Assembly: GCA_037693485.1 (NCBI GenBank)
Contig: CM075348.1
Span: 32,048,501-32,112,500 of the forward strand
Reading direction: 5' to 3'
Source: Kitagawia praeruptora
Lineage: Eukaryota > Streptophyta > Magnoliopsida > Apiales > Apiaceae
Length of the DNA stretch: 64,000 nt
The notes under the pieces were generated by a model. The model ran no database searches. It was not told the DNA's origin and saw only the letters and a program-made list of their open reading frames with translations. Of this stretch, positions 30,226 through 42,009 are shown in pieces. The translations under genes and the position numbers were made by a program. Position 1 is the first letter of the stretch, and every line of letters starts with the position of its first letter.

Positions 30226-30987
30226 CTAGCCTAAAACCCGTGCGATGCACGAATTTTCTTTAATTTTATACGATTTTTTTGTTTAATTTAAATTATATTT
30301 TTTAAAACATTAATTTTGGAGGTTTATATTTTTAAATGAGATAATTTGTAGTAATTATATATGTTACCCGTGATATTTCTAGAAAAAGAGTGATATTCTT
30401 AAGAGTGATATTCTTGAAAATGAGGGATTTTAGATAGAAAACATGATAAGATTTAGCTAAAAATGGTAATCGGTTAATTTTTAGTACTCCCTCCGTCCCA
30501 CTTAAATGTTTACATTTGGGTTGGGCACGGAAACGAAGAAAAAATATAAAGAAGGAGGAGAGACGTAGAAAAAATGAGCAAAGTAGTGTGAGCCATCACT
30601 ATATAATGTATAAAATGAGTTAGTGGAGGAAAGTAGTGGATGAGGTTGTTTTTTATATTATAAAACTTTATCATTTTAGGAAAGTTTAGAAATGTAAAGA
30701 ATTGGATGGGACATCCAAAAAGGAAAGTGTAAAGAAATGAATGGGATCGAATGAGTATATAAAAGGTAACGTGTCTTAGTTGAAAAGGTAATCGATCAGT
30801 TCATTGTAATTATAATATAATTATTTTATTTTATTAAATAAGATTGTAATGTGTATTAGCTGAAAAGGTAATTTCTCTTAAAAAGAGAAATTTTAGTTAG
30901 ATAAAATACAAAAAATATTGTTTAACCAGAAAAAGAAATTGTTTAGCTATTAGGATGAATTTTATCCGCAATTAAGTAATGGTAATT
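30226..30987 (-). mobile_element. Helitron unit 0, 3' part (interrupted by element B)
   Basis: On the minus strand it ends with hairpin CGTGCATCGCACG, then GGGTTTTAGG and CTAG followed by T, the Helitron 3' signature. It contains the MITE at 30487-30755. Its 5' part resumes at 44738. No Rep/helicase gene is present. Confidence 0.8.
30487..30755. mobile_element. Stowaway-like MITE inside Helitron unit 0
   Basis: It starts CTCCCTCCGTCCCACTTAAA after TA and ends GGGATCGAATGAG before TA. The right half is the inverse of the family seen at 55907-56188. The right end is mutated. Confidence 0.78.
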
Positions 30988-32174
30988 TGAAAATACACAC
31001 CTAGAGGGGAGGGGTGAATAGGTGTTATGACTAACAATGATCAAATAAAAATTCTGCCTGAAAAGTTAGTCTGGCAGCTAGCTGGATGAAAAAGATTAAC
31101 AAGTAAGCAGCTAACTGAGTTATGCAATCCAGTAGTTTAACAAATAAGCAGCTAGCTAAGTTATGCAGTGCAGTAAGATATAAAGTGCAGTAAGTAAAGA
31201 ACACCACGAATTTTAGCTAGGTTCGACCCCTAATCTTCTATGATCTACGTCCTAGTCCCTTACCAACTTGGTAAGAGAATATATTATTGATCACAAATAA
31301 ACCAATTACAAGATCCAATAATATATCACCCAATTTACTGATAACAGCTTGCTGGAATGAATTTCTCCCCCTGAGTAAAACCACTCTCTTGAACCTCAAA
31401 GCCTCTCTAACAGCTTTGCTCCCTTGAACACTGAATTCCTCGAAGTTCCCCTTCTTGAATTCCTCTAGTTCCTTGAACTACCTGTTGTATAGACCAGTGA
31501 GTTCCCTTTGAGCACAATACTCCTTGAGCACCAAGATCCCCTTGCTGTTATGCAGTGAAACCAATCCCCAGTTACTGATTGCAGCTAGTTGGAACCCCTT
31601 GTTCTCTGAACACAGCTCTCTAAGTTCTATACTAAACCAAGTATAAACTTCTCTAGCCTAATTCTCCTTGAACCCTTGTTCCATTATCTTGACAATCCAG
31701 CAACTACCAACTTTACAAGTTGAACAATACAATGAATGGAAAGAATTACAACTCAAAATATGAACTCTTTAATATCTCGATATAGTATGTAATACTAGAG
31801 CTCATTTGTAGATGAATATGTAGAGTTGTTTCTTGTGTATTCTGAATATAGCTTGAAGGCTCTTAATCTCTGCAAGAGAAGAACAACCACACAAGTAATA
31901 TATAGTGGAGCAAAGAAGAACTCAAATTAATTAACAAAATTGCAATGGTCTTGAAACCATTCTCACGTTCAATTTTGTAATATTAACAGCACTTCTAACG
32001 TTCACATAGCAGCTTTGACATAGAATAATTAGCAGATATAATGATTCTCATGTGGAGGAATATAATCAGTGGAGAGAGATGAGAGCAAAGCATTTTGTTC
32101 TTGAATAAATCCGTTAGTGACACATGAAGAAAACAATAGATATGATATTGAATGAATGTGTTTTCTTTGTAAGC

Positions 32175-33719
32175 TGTTACCCTAGTGGATTTTGATGTTA
32201 TATACAGCAAGCTGATTGTTTATCTTGTACTAGTTTTACTATATTTAGCTTACCATTATATGATTGAATCACTTGATGTATCATATGCATATATATGTGT
32301 TTGCTATGTATAAGTATGCTCTCAGGTAACTTGGTTGATGATATGGAAAGGCAAAGATTTAAAGCTATCTATCTGTTCAGCTCGCCAGAACCAAAACAGC
32401 AAGCCAGAACCAAAACAGCAAGCTGAAAAGAACTCGCCAGAATCAAAACAGCAAGCTGACTTGGACTTTCCAGAAGCTGTTCTTAGTCAAGTTTGATTTC
32501 GAAGATTTCTTGAAGATTGCTTAAAGATCAGAGATTGGATAGGATTAAATATGTAAGGACTCTATTATATAATATATAGTATATATAATTAATAGAGCTC
32601 AAATCTTTTTCGAAAATCTGTTTCTTATTTAGTGAGATTGTGATTTATCTTTCCTTATCCTTTCAAAACAGATTTTACTCAATCTTTTAATTATCTAAAC
32701 ATTCCATAACAGCCCAGATTTGTTCATATCTTTTTATAGCTGTTGGAAATTGATTTTATCATATATATACTATCGTATATATATCAAAATGAGTTTGTTG
32801 GAGAATTAAATCATTCCAAACGTTTTATATTCAAAACCTCTAACTAATATAGCTGTTGGAGAGTGTTTTTATGCAATCAAATCTTTTCCATATATCAAAT
32901 CTTCAACTAGCCGTTTGTTTGTTTTCATATATATTCACTTACAACCTTTCTTGTAAGCAACGAAGAAAACCACAACTACAAGTTTGAGACTTGCTTATAC
33001 ACGTTTCTATCTTCTCTCTCAAACACCATTCTTATAAACTCTGAGCTTTATTGTTATATACACTTATATTATATAAGAGAGTTTATAGCTTGAGTTGTAA
33101 TACTCGAACATCTTATTTTGGATTGTATTGTTCAATTTGTATTGAATACTTGCTGTACAAGTTTGGCTTAAGGTTTTGGGTGGGTCGAACTAGACTAGAG
33201 AAGGATACTTTGGAAGTATTGCTTAGAGAGTTGGTTCAACACAGCAAACAGCAAGCCATTTGTCAGCAGGATTGGTAAGGTTGAGTTGCTGGGCATATTG
33301 GCTAGGGAACAAGGGTTTGGTGGACGTTGCTAGAGAAGTATACTTGGGAAGTATAGCTTAGAGAGCAAGTTCAGAAACAGGTGTTCAGCAAGCCATTTGT
33401 CAGCAGCTGGGTTAAAAAGGGAGATATATTATTGTATCTTGTAATTGGTTTATTTCGTTGATCAATAATATATTCTCTTACCAAGTTGGTAAGGGACCAG
33501 GACGTAGACCATAGGGGTTAGGGGTCGAACCTGGCTAAAAGTCTCTGTGTTATTTATTTTCTGTTCTTTATTTTCTGCTTACTGTTTGCATTCAGCTTAC
33601 CATTTGTCTCTGCATAAAACGAAATCAGTAAGCTGTTTATGGTAATTTTTAAAATCGGTTTTAGTTAAATATAGTTAGCCATTTACACCTATTCAACCCC
33701 CTTCTAGGGTGCATTTTCA
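32175..33719 (+). repeat. 5' LTR of element C
   Basis: It is 1,545 bp and near-identical to 36053-37597. A cluster of AGCAAGC(TG) and CTCGCCAGAA words lies at 32375-32460. The short ORF at 33051-33278 is repeated in the other LTR and is not a gene. Confidence 0.95.
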
Positions 33720-33721
33720 TT

Positions 33722-33733
33722 TGGTATCAGAGC
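33722..33733 (+). other. Primer binding site of element C (initiator-Met tRNA)
   Basis: It reads TGGTATCAGAGC, two bases after the 5' LTR. Confidence 0.93.
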
Positions 33734-33775
33734 TTTGGTGTACTAACATTTCTGAAACAGGAAAGTACAGATCCT

Positions 33776-35074
33776 ATGGCACCCGCTTATGTAGAAGGAG
33801 ATTATTTAGAGATGCCACCACTTCTCAATGGGATTGAAAATTATGATGCTTGGAAACAGAGAATGAAGGTGCTTCTCAACAGAGATGATGCAATTGAATG
33901 GAGAGTCGTTAAAAAGGGTCCATTCAATTTTCTTGACAAAGACGGCAAGCCAAAAGACATTGACGATTTCTCAGAATCAGAATTGATAAAATCAGGCTAT
34001 AATGGAAGAGCAAAGTATACATTAATATGTGGTCTTTCAGAGTCAGATTATGACATGGTCTCCTCATGTAGCACTGCAAAAGACATATGGGATACCTTAA
34101 AAATGCATTATAAAGCTACAACAACAAAACAGCGTGTTGATTTGAAAGATAAAAGGAAGTCAAAGGCACAATTGACTTCGAATGATGAAAAAGCTATTTC
34201 TAGTGAAGTCCCAAGTGAAGAGATAATAAACTCTGCATTTGTTGGCATTGATGATATAGGAAACACGAAAGAAGTTCTTGAAAATAGTGATGTGTCTGAT
34301 TCAGAATCAGATTCTAGTGAGGTAAACTCTTTTCACTCCTGGAAATCTTCTGAAAATATTATTATGGAATCACTAACAATGCAGGAATCAAAAAGTGTTA
34401 CAATTGAAGAACATTTGGCACTAAAGGCTGAAATCAGCAAGCTGATTGATAAGAACGGCTATCTATCCAAAATGGTAAAAGATCTGTTGCCAAAAATGGA
34501 AGAATGGGATTCAACTTCATTCAGTAAAGCTACAGAGATCAAGGAACTAAATACTAAGAACAGCCATTTAGAGGCTAATATCAAGTTGCTTGAAAGAAGA
34601 AACAAGACCTTGACCGAAGAAATCAAAGAGCTAAGGTCTGATGTTAATACTCAAGCTAAAGCATTGGAATCATACAAGATGAAGGAATCTAGTCAAGCAG
34701 AATCCTCAAAAACTGCTGAAAAGAGAGTTCAGCAAGCTGAACTCATCAAACAGCAAGCTGAAGTGATCACTCTCCTAGAAACAGAAGTTAAAGATCTCAA
34801 GAAGGGCATGGAAACTTTTGTTCAAGGTGAAGACACTTTAAAAACAATGATGAAGAAGGCAAATGTACCTTTGGTCAGAGAAGGTGTTGGTCTAAACTTC
34901 AACAAGAAAGATAAGGTGCTAAAATATGATGGAAGGAATGGCATTCCCTACAATTATGCTATGCCTTGGAAGACATGCAACAAATGTGGTGGAAAAGGAC
35001 ATCTGGAAAAGAATTGTGTGGTTCGAGTATATCATAAGACGAAAACAGCATACCAGAATGGATCAGTCAGATAG
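33776..35074 (+). CDS. gag: Element C gag, partly deleted, ends at a premature TAG
   Basis: The 432-residue frame starts at the first ATG after the primer site. Residues 1-125 are the N-terminal half of copia gag (MPPLLNGIENYDAWKQRM, KDIWDTLKMHYK). The second half of the capsid domain is missing and a Ser/Glu-rich linker follows. Residues 215-350 form a strong coiled coil. A FVQGEDTLKTMMKKA block and a CCHC knuckle CNKCGGKGHLEKNC come next. A TAG at 35072-35074 lies inside a 33-bp unit present three times; beyond it the same frame continues to the natural end (35294-35296), with VLYVLSTNH as in element B. Shortened gag could still bind RNA through the knuckle. Confidence 0.88.
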   Translation: MAPAYVEGDYLEMPPLLNGIENYDAWKQRMKVLLNRDDAIEWRVVKKGPFNFLDKDGKPKDIDDFSESELIKSGYNGRAKYTLICGLSESDYDMVSSCSTAKDIWDTLKMHYKATTTKQRVDLKDKRKSKAQLTSNDEKAISSEVPSEEIINSAFVGIDDIGNTKEVLENSDVSDSESDSSEVNSFHSWKSSENIIMESLTMQESKSVTIEEHLALKAEISKLIDKNGYLSKMVKDLLPKMEEWDSTSFSKATEIKELNTKNSHLEANIKLLERRNKTLTEEIKELRSDVNTQAKALESYKMKESSQAESSKTAEKRVQQAELIKQQAEVITLLETEVKDLKKGMETFVQGEDTLKTMMKKANVPLVREGVGLNFNKKDKVLKYDGRNGIPYNYAMPWKTCNKCGGKGHLEKNCVVRVYHKTKTAYQNGSVR

Positions 35075-35137
35075 AAAACAGCATACCAGAATGGATCAGT
35101 CAGACAGAAAACAGCATACCAGAATGCTTCAGACAGG
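35039..35137 (+). repeat. 33-bp tandem triplication in element C gag
   Basis: Three units begin AAAACAGCATACCAGAATG. The first unit has a TAG where the second has CAG, so the premature stop arose by one C-to-T change after or during duplication. Confidence 0.85.
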
Positions 35138-35296
35138 AGACAAACAGCTTACCATTATCAGTCTGGCAGAACACAAAGGACTGCAAATCAAGCACAAAAA
35201 GTGATACAACAGTGGATCAAGAAATCTGATCTACATGTTCTCTATGTCCTATCAACAAACCATGGTAGATCCAATAAAATTTGGGTACTCAAGTAG

Positions 35297-36052
35297 TAAG
35301 TATGTTATTTGTCCTCGTACATTTCTTTGAATATGATTATATTATTTATGTGGTACTAACGAGATTCCTCTAGTACATAGATGGGACAAAATATATGTAT
35401 ATGTATTGTATTATGCAGGAAACAAGAAAGAAGAATACTATTATGATCAGTTGGAATGCATATTGTCTAATCAGCAAGCTATTTTCCCGTCCAGAAGAAC
35501 AATTGCTATCGATGAATATTCTGGAAATGTGTTTTCAGCATGCTGGTTTGATTTATTCAACTTTATAATTATAACTAGCCTCATGATTGTTAAATGCTTT
35601 ACCACATGTTTTATTCTTATATGCTTATTCTCTTGACCCTTTTCTGATGATGTCATAGGGGGAGAAGAACATGAATACATGAGGATAAAAAGGGCTATAA
35701 TATTATATATATTAGATTTGTCAACTAATGTTTCATGCAGGGATGATTCGTATTTATATCTTATTGCATATGATGAATTGTGCTAACCTGATTATATGAT
35801 GAGATATTATGCTAATCAGGGGGAGCATTGTTTTAGGGGGAGCAACATAGTCTCTCCGATGTATTCAAGTATGTCATCATCAAAAAGGGGGAGAATGTTA
35901 CCGTGATGTTTTGATGATGAATACAAAGGTTGTATCTTAATACTTCATGTTTATCTATCTAATCTTGTTTTGCAGGAAGTATTGATCAATGATTAAGGGG
36001 GAGCTTTTAGCTCAATCACATATTGGTATATAATCATCAAAAAGGGGGAGAT
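35297..36052 (+). other. Element C non-coding 3' region with several PPT-like tracts
   Basis: GGGGGAG tracts lie near 35658, 35819, 35836, 35886, 35997 and 36044. The one at 35886 is followed by AATGTTACCGTGATGTTTTG, a close relative of the real LTR start at 36053. No pol sequence remains. Confidence 0.85.
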
Positions 36053-37597
36053 TGTTACCCTAGTGGATTTTGATGTTATATACAGCAAGCTGATTGTTTA
36101 TCTTGTACTAGTTTTACTATATTTAGCTTACCATTATATGATTGAATCACTTGATGTATCATATGCATATATATATGTTTGCTATGTATAAGTATGCTCT
36201 CAGGTAACTTGGTTGATGATATGGAAAGGCAAAGATTTAAAGCTATCTATCTGTTCAGCTCGCCAGAACCAAAACAGCAAGCCAGAACCAAAACAGCAAG
36301 CTGAAAAGAACTCGCCAGAATCAAAACAGCAAGCTGACTTGGACTTTCCAGAAGCTGTTCTTAGTCAAGTTTGATTTCGAAGATTTCTTGAAGATTGCTT
36401 AAAGATCAGAGATTGGATAGGATTAAATATGTAAGGACTCTATTATATAATATATAGTATATATAATTAATAGAGCTCAAATCTTTTTCGAAAATCTGTT
36501 TCTTATTTAGTGAGATTGTGATTTATCTTTCCTTATCCTTTCAAAACAGATTTTACTCAATCTTTTAATTATCTAAACATTCCATAACAGCCCAGATTTG
36601 TTCATATCTTTTTATAGCTGTTGGAAATTGATTTTATCATATATATACTATCGTATATATATCAAAATGAGTTTGTTGGAGAATTAAATCATTCCAAACG
36701 TTTTATATTCAAAACCTCTAACTAATATAGCTGTTGGAGAGTGTTTTTATGCAATCAAATCTTTTCCATATATCAAATCTTCAACTAGCCGTTTGTTTGT
36801 TTTCATATATATTCACTTACAACCTTTCTTGTAAGCAACGAAGAAAACCACAACTACAAGTTTGAGACTTGCTTATACACGTTTCTATCTTCTCTCTCAA
36901 ACACCATTCTTATAAACTCTGAGCTTTATTGTTATATACACTTATATTATATAAGAGAGTTTATAGCTTGAGTTGTAATACTCGAACATCTTATTTTGGA
37001 TTGTATTGTTCAATTTGTATTGAATACTTGCTGTACAAGTTTGGCTTAAGGTTTTGGGTGGGTCGAACTAGACTAGAGAAGGATACTTTGGAAGTATTGC
37101 TTAGAGAGTTGGTTCAACACAGCAAACAGCAAGCCATTTGTCAGCAGGATTGGTAAGGTTGAGTTGCTGGGCATATTGGCTAGGGAACAAGGGTTTGGTG
37201 GACGTTGATAGAGAAGTATACTTGGGAAGTATAGCTTAGAGAGCAAGTTCAGAAACAGGTGTTCAGCAAGCCATTTGTCAGCAGCTGGGTTAAAAAGGGA
37301 GATATATTATTGTATCTTGTAATTGGTTTATTTCGTTGATCAATAATATATTCTCTTACCAAGTTGGTAAGGGACCAGGACGTAGACCATAGGGGTTAGG
37401 GGTCGAACCTGGCTAAAAGTCTCTGTGTTATTTATTTTCTGTTCTTTATTTTCTGCTTACTGTTTGCATTCAGCTTACCATTTGTCTCTGCATAAAACGA
37501 AATCAGTAAGCTGTTTATGGTAATTTTTAAAATCGGTTTTAGTTAAATATAGTTAGCCATTTACACCTATTCAACCCCCTTCTAGGGTGCATTTTCA
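36053..37597 (+). repeat. 3' LTR of element C
   Basis: It is the same length as the 5' LTR. The differences noted are one in an ATATAT tract near 36172 and one near 37208. Confidence 0.95.
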
Positions 37598-38035
37598 TAA
37601 GCTTTTCTACAAGACAACAGGTGGTGGAGATGTAGAAACATGGAAGATTTGATTATTAAAGAGCATGCTTGACAAGATCACATGGGTTGTTTTTAGTGGA
37701 GCATTAAAGAATAAAAGATTCCTTTAATGAGTGAAAGTTGTCTAGCATGATACTTCTACTTGAGTAGTGTTCTAATATATATAATATCATGTCTTAATAT
37801 ATATTAGACTATTCTTACAACTGATTTCCACAATATTTCTTTATGAACGTACTCCCCTTTGATATTCTGAATATTCTGGACAGTCTGCCAGCTTGCTGAG
37901 TTGTACTGTCAGGTAGCTGAGATACCCTGTTTTGCTTATGAAATAATATAGATAGAAAAACCTGCAAAACAATATTAGTCCAGTGCATACACCAGCTTGC
38001 TTACTATGTATTATCATCAAAATCATAGAGTTTCA

Positions 38036-38716
38036 ACCTCCCCCTTTTTGATGATTATACACCAATTTGAGATTGAGCTAAAACTCCCCCTCAATCAAAG
38101 CATCCTGCAAAATAAAATTTGATAGCAGACTAATATGTATAATTAGTAACAAGCAGTCAGCTTGCTGCATTGTGTCAATATCAAAGCAATCAGCTTGCTG
38201 CATTGTGTCATCATCAAAACCAATAGGGTCTCAATCTCCCCCTTTTTGATGATTACACATCATATTCAGGAGTTAAATACTCCCCCTGAATTTATGCTTC
38301 CCCTGCAAAAAGATTAGCAATCTATACAAGCAGTTAAGCATAATAAGCATGGCATCACATAAACATTTAGCATTAAACCATATGATCCCAGCAAAGTACG
38401 TGATTTAAAGAGTTATAAGAATAAATATCAACTCCCCCTAAATCACACATACTTTTAATCCTGAATTTTCTCCCCCTTATTCATCAAAAAGGATATCCAC
38501 ATGCAATCATTTAATATAAAAATTCAAGTAAGCATGGATTATCAATTTCACATAAAATGAATTAAATTAACCACTTAAAAAATATAAAACAACATTTAGC
38601 ACGTAAAACAAGTAAGTGGACTAAATTGTATACACCAATAAAATATAGATATCAAATATATGCAAAGAAAATCGTAACACGGAAAAATGTACCAAGCATC
38701 CATGGCAGCTAGCTGG
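38036..38716 (-). other. Element B 3' untranslated region with about six PPT-like tracts
   Basis: In element sense, GGGGGAG-type purine tracts occur near 38037, 38083, 38238, 38280, 38433 and 38470. Several PPTs are a Sirevirus hallmark. The tract at 38238 is followed by sequence resembling the start of the LTR (TTTTGATGATGAC and CAGCAAGCTG words), so the whole PPT-LTR junction appears duplicated. Confidence 0.78.
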
Positions 38717-39620
38717 CTAGACATTACACATGCCTAATTCGCGACGCAGCACAGTAAAGCGCTCCTCAGATAGAGGCTTTGTGAAGATGTCAGCTAGCTG
38801 GTACTCTGTACTTACAAAGATCAGCTCAATTTTTCCCTTTGCAACATTGTCTCTCAAGAAATGATGTCGAACGTCGATATGCTTTGTTCTTGAGTGATTC
38901 ACTGGATTCTTTGATATGTTGATAGTGCTTGTATTGTCACAATAAATGGGGACCTTGCCACATTTAATTCCAAAATCTCGAAGTGTTTGAATCATCCATA
39001 GCATTTGAGAACAACAACTTCCCGCTGCTAAATACTCCCCTTCAGCTGTGGATAATGCAACAGAAGTTTGCTTCTTGCTTTGCCAAGATACTAAACTTTG
39101 TCCTAAAAATGCACAAACACCACTTGTACTTTTCCGATCAGTTTGACACCCTGCATAATCTGCATCCCTATACCCAACAAGATCAAATGCATTTGTGATG
39201 GGATAAAATAATCCAAGAGTAGTAGTTCCACTTAAGTATTTGAAAATTCTTTTAATAGCATTTAAGTGAGACTCTTTAGGTTGAGCTTGAAACCTAGCAC
39301 AAACACATACACTATACATAATATCAGGTCTAGAGGCTGTAAGATATAATAAACTACCAATCATACCTCTATACTTTCGAACATCTACATCTTTACCTCG
39401 TTCATCTGCAGCCAGCTTGCTGGCAGAACTCATAGGTGTAGATTTTTGCCTTGATATTCTCATATCCAAACTTCTTTAGCAAGTTCTTGATGTACTTGGA
39501 CTGATGTACATATATTCCATCTTGAGTTTGCTTGATTTGGAGTCCCAAGAAGTAATTGAGCTCACCCATCATACTCATGTCAAACTCACTATGCATACAC
39601 TTAGAAAACCACTTGCACAT
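38717..39620 (-). pseudogene. Element B RT thumb and RNase H
   Basis: Two overlapping frames (39620-39402 and 39469-38717) join by a one-base shift near 39460. RT blocks MMGELNYFLGLQI and RPDIMYSVCVCARF are followed by RNase H with STAEGEYLAAGSC, the HIDVRHHFLRD block and the natural pol end IFTKPLSEERFTVLRRELGM. The RNase H part itself looks undamaged. Confidence 0.88.
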
Positions 39621-39632
39621 ATTATCATTAGT

Positions 39633-40805
39633 TTATCCAAATATAATATCATCCACATATATTTGCACAACTAGAATATCATTACCAGTAAGTTTAGTAA
39701 ACAAAGTAGGGTCGATTTTACCTCGAATGAAGCCATTCTTTATCAAAAACTTACATAGCCTTTCATACCAAGATCTAGAAGCTTGCCTTAATCCATATAA
39801 TGCTTTCTTCAACTTGAAAACATAATTAGGAAATTTATCACTCTCAAATCCAGGAGGTTGCTTGACATATACTTCTTTTTTCAAGTAGCCATTAAGAAAT
39901 GCACTTTTCACGTCCATTTGATGTAGCTTGAACTTCTTGAAGCATGCAAATGAGAGTAACATCCTTATTGACTCTAGCCTTGCAACAGGGGCATAAGTTT
40001 CATCAAAATCAATTCCTTCTTGTTGATTATATCCTTGTGCAACAAGCCTTGCTTTGTTTCTAGTAACCGTGCCTTCTTCATCAACCTTGTTCTTAAAAAC
40101 CCATTTTGTACCAATGATCGAAGCATCTTTAGGTGGCTCTACAAGTTCCCAAACATCACATCTTTCAAATTGATTAAGTTCCTCTTGCATTGCCATGATC
40201 CAATTCTCATCTTTTAGTGCTTCATTTACATTCTTTGGTTCCTCTTGAGCTAGGAAGGCGGAAAAAGCACAAAAATTAGCTTGACTTCTCCTTGTCTTGA
40301 TACCTTTTGAATTATCACCAATAATCAACTCTAGAGGATGGTTCTTTATTGTCCTTGTTGACTTTGGAAAATGGTGATGAGCCATGACTTCTTCATTTGC
40401 TCTAAATCTCTTAGATGGTGGAGGAGATTCATCTCCATTATAAATTAGCATCTTTTCTTGTGATCTCTGACTTCTAGAATCTTCCAAGGTAAGTTTTGAC
40501 ATCTTATCACTTGTTTCATCTACTGGAGGAGAGATTTCAGCTTGGTTATCATTGGCTGAACTTGATTCAGTTTCTACTGTAGCTCGCTGGGTTGCTGTAT
40601 TTTCTGAATCTGCTTTATTGGCAGCTCGCTGAGTTGCTGTATCTGACCTTGGCAGCTCGCTGGCATCTTCTGCACCTACAATTTCTTCCTCATCTATTGA
40701 CAGATCAACATTAGACTCTTGAAATGAAACATCAATTGACTCTTCAACATTACGTTTAGAGATATTATAAACTCTATATGCACGACTTGTTAAAGAATAA
40801 CCCAA
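39633..40805 (-). pseudogene. Element B integrase tail and reverse transcriptase
   Basis: It starts in the GYSLTSRAYRVYN block that follows integrase, passes through an acidic low-complexity linker, then RT with KARLVAQGYNQQEG, QMDVKSAFLNG and the catalytic YVDDIIFG at its end. A TAA at 39633-39635 replaces the Ser normally following IIFG. The frame reopens downstream. Confidence 0.88.
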
Positions 40806-41030
40806 AAATATTGCTTTATTAGATTTAACATCAAATTTACCATCTCTATCAAAAGATTTGAGTACAAAGCACTTGGATCCAAAGACCTTGAAGTAGCCTA
40901 TGTTTGGCTTCTTATTCTTCAGCAGTTCATATAGAGTCTTGTTAAGAATAGGCCTGAGTAGTACTCTGTTAAGAACATAGCTAGCTGTGTTAACTGCTTC
41001 TGCCCAGAAACTCCTTGGCAGCTTGCTCTC

Positions 41031-41633
41031 TTACAACAAAGTTCTAGCAGTTTCTTGTAAAGACCTGTTCTTTCTTTCCACAACCCCATTTTGCTGTGGG
41101 GTTCTTGGAGCCGAGAATTCATGAGAAATGCCTCTATCTTCACAATATGAGATAAAGTCCTTTTGGAATTCACCACCTCGATCACTCCTTATGCCTACAA
41201 GTCTTATCTTAAACTTGTTCACAAGCAACTTAATTAGCTTCTCAAGTTCACTGAAAGCACAATCTTTAGTACGAAGAAACAATACCCATGTATATCTAGA
41301 ATAATCATCTACGATAACAAACGCATATTGTTTTCCTCCAATGCTTTTATATGCTTCCGGACCGAATAAATCTAAATGAAGAAGCTCTAAAGGTTTAGAA
41401 GTTGATACCACATTCTTTGACTTATGTGGAGTCCTGATTTGTTTGCCTAATTGACAAGCCGAACAGGTTTTCTTCTTGACATACTTCAATTTGGGCAGTC
41501 CTCTAACTAGCTTCTTTGAAGACAGCTTGCTGAGTAAGTCCATATGAGCATGTCCAAGCCTTCTATGCCAAATTTCTGGATTTGTATCAACTGCAGCTAA
41601 ACAACATGATGAATCCTGCATTTCAAAGTCCAA
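41031..41633 (-). pseudogene. Element B integrase core
   Basis: It carries the HHCC zinc motif (WHRRLGHAHMD, CSACQLGK) and all three catalytic acidic sites (LLHLDLFGP, IRSDRGGEF and NGVVERKNR). It is interrupted by a TAA at 41031-41033; the same frame then continues through the integrase C-terminal part to 40806. Confidence 0.88.
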
Positions 41634-41985
41634 AATATATATATTTCCTTCCCTTCTAGCAACTAGGGGGACTTTGTTAGTGCCAACATTAATAGTACAC
41701 TTTTATTTACCAAAAAGAACAGAATGTCCATCATCATACAACTGACTTACACTAAGCAAATTGTATTTAAGACCTTGAACATATTGTACTTTATCAATAG
41801 AAATGATACTATTACCAATTTTCCCTTTTCCCAAGAATCTGGAGTGTTTTGCTATCACTAATGGTGACACTTCCACCCTTTTTCTTACTGAGAGTAAGGA
41901 ATTGTGATTTATCACCGCTCATATGTCTTGTGCATCCACTATCCAAAATCCATTGTTTTGATCTTACTTTGACAACAAGATATAC
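41634..41985 (-). pseudogene. Element B protease region, frameshifted
   Basis: The frame shows the copia protease active-site words WILDSGCTRHMSG and, after a one-base shift near 41840, the block VQYVQGLKYNLLSVSQL. A TAA lies at 41703-41705. The protease cannot be made intact. Confidence 0.8.
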
Positions 41986-42009
41986 CTACAAAACAAATAA
42001 ACAACCAAC

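Larger units (their letters stand above)
32175..37597 (+). mobile_element. Element C: young gag-only copia retrotransposon
   Basis: Two 1,545-bp LTRs (TGTTACCCTAG...GTGCATTTTCA) are flanked by an exact 5-bp duplication taagc (32170-32174 and 37598-37602) within the LTR of element B. By eye the LTRs differ at only two positions, so it is one of the youngest insertions here. The 2.3-kb interior has an initiator-Met primer site, gag and several PPT-like tracts but no pol. It must have been mobilised by enzymes from a related autonomous element. It belongs to the same broad family as element B. Confidence 0.95.
30988..38035 (-). repeat. 3' LTR of element B, split by element C
   Basis: The LTR is 30988-32174 plus 37603-38035, about 1.6 kb after removing element C and one copy of its 5-bp target duplication. 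Relative to the 5' LTR it has an extra stretch of about 16 bp near 31170. Confidence 0.92.

Noticed and set aside
33051..33278. 75-codon frame, repeated at 36929-37156
   Set aside because: It is the same LTR sequence of element C twice, with no recognised motif; not a gene.
35291..35418. Short intron after element C gag (GTAAGTATG donor, TTATGCAG acceptor)
   Set aside because: Signals look good but joining them recreates a stop at the gag end and opens no longer frame, so no function is supported.
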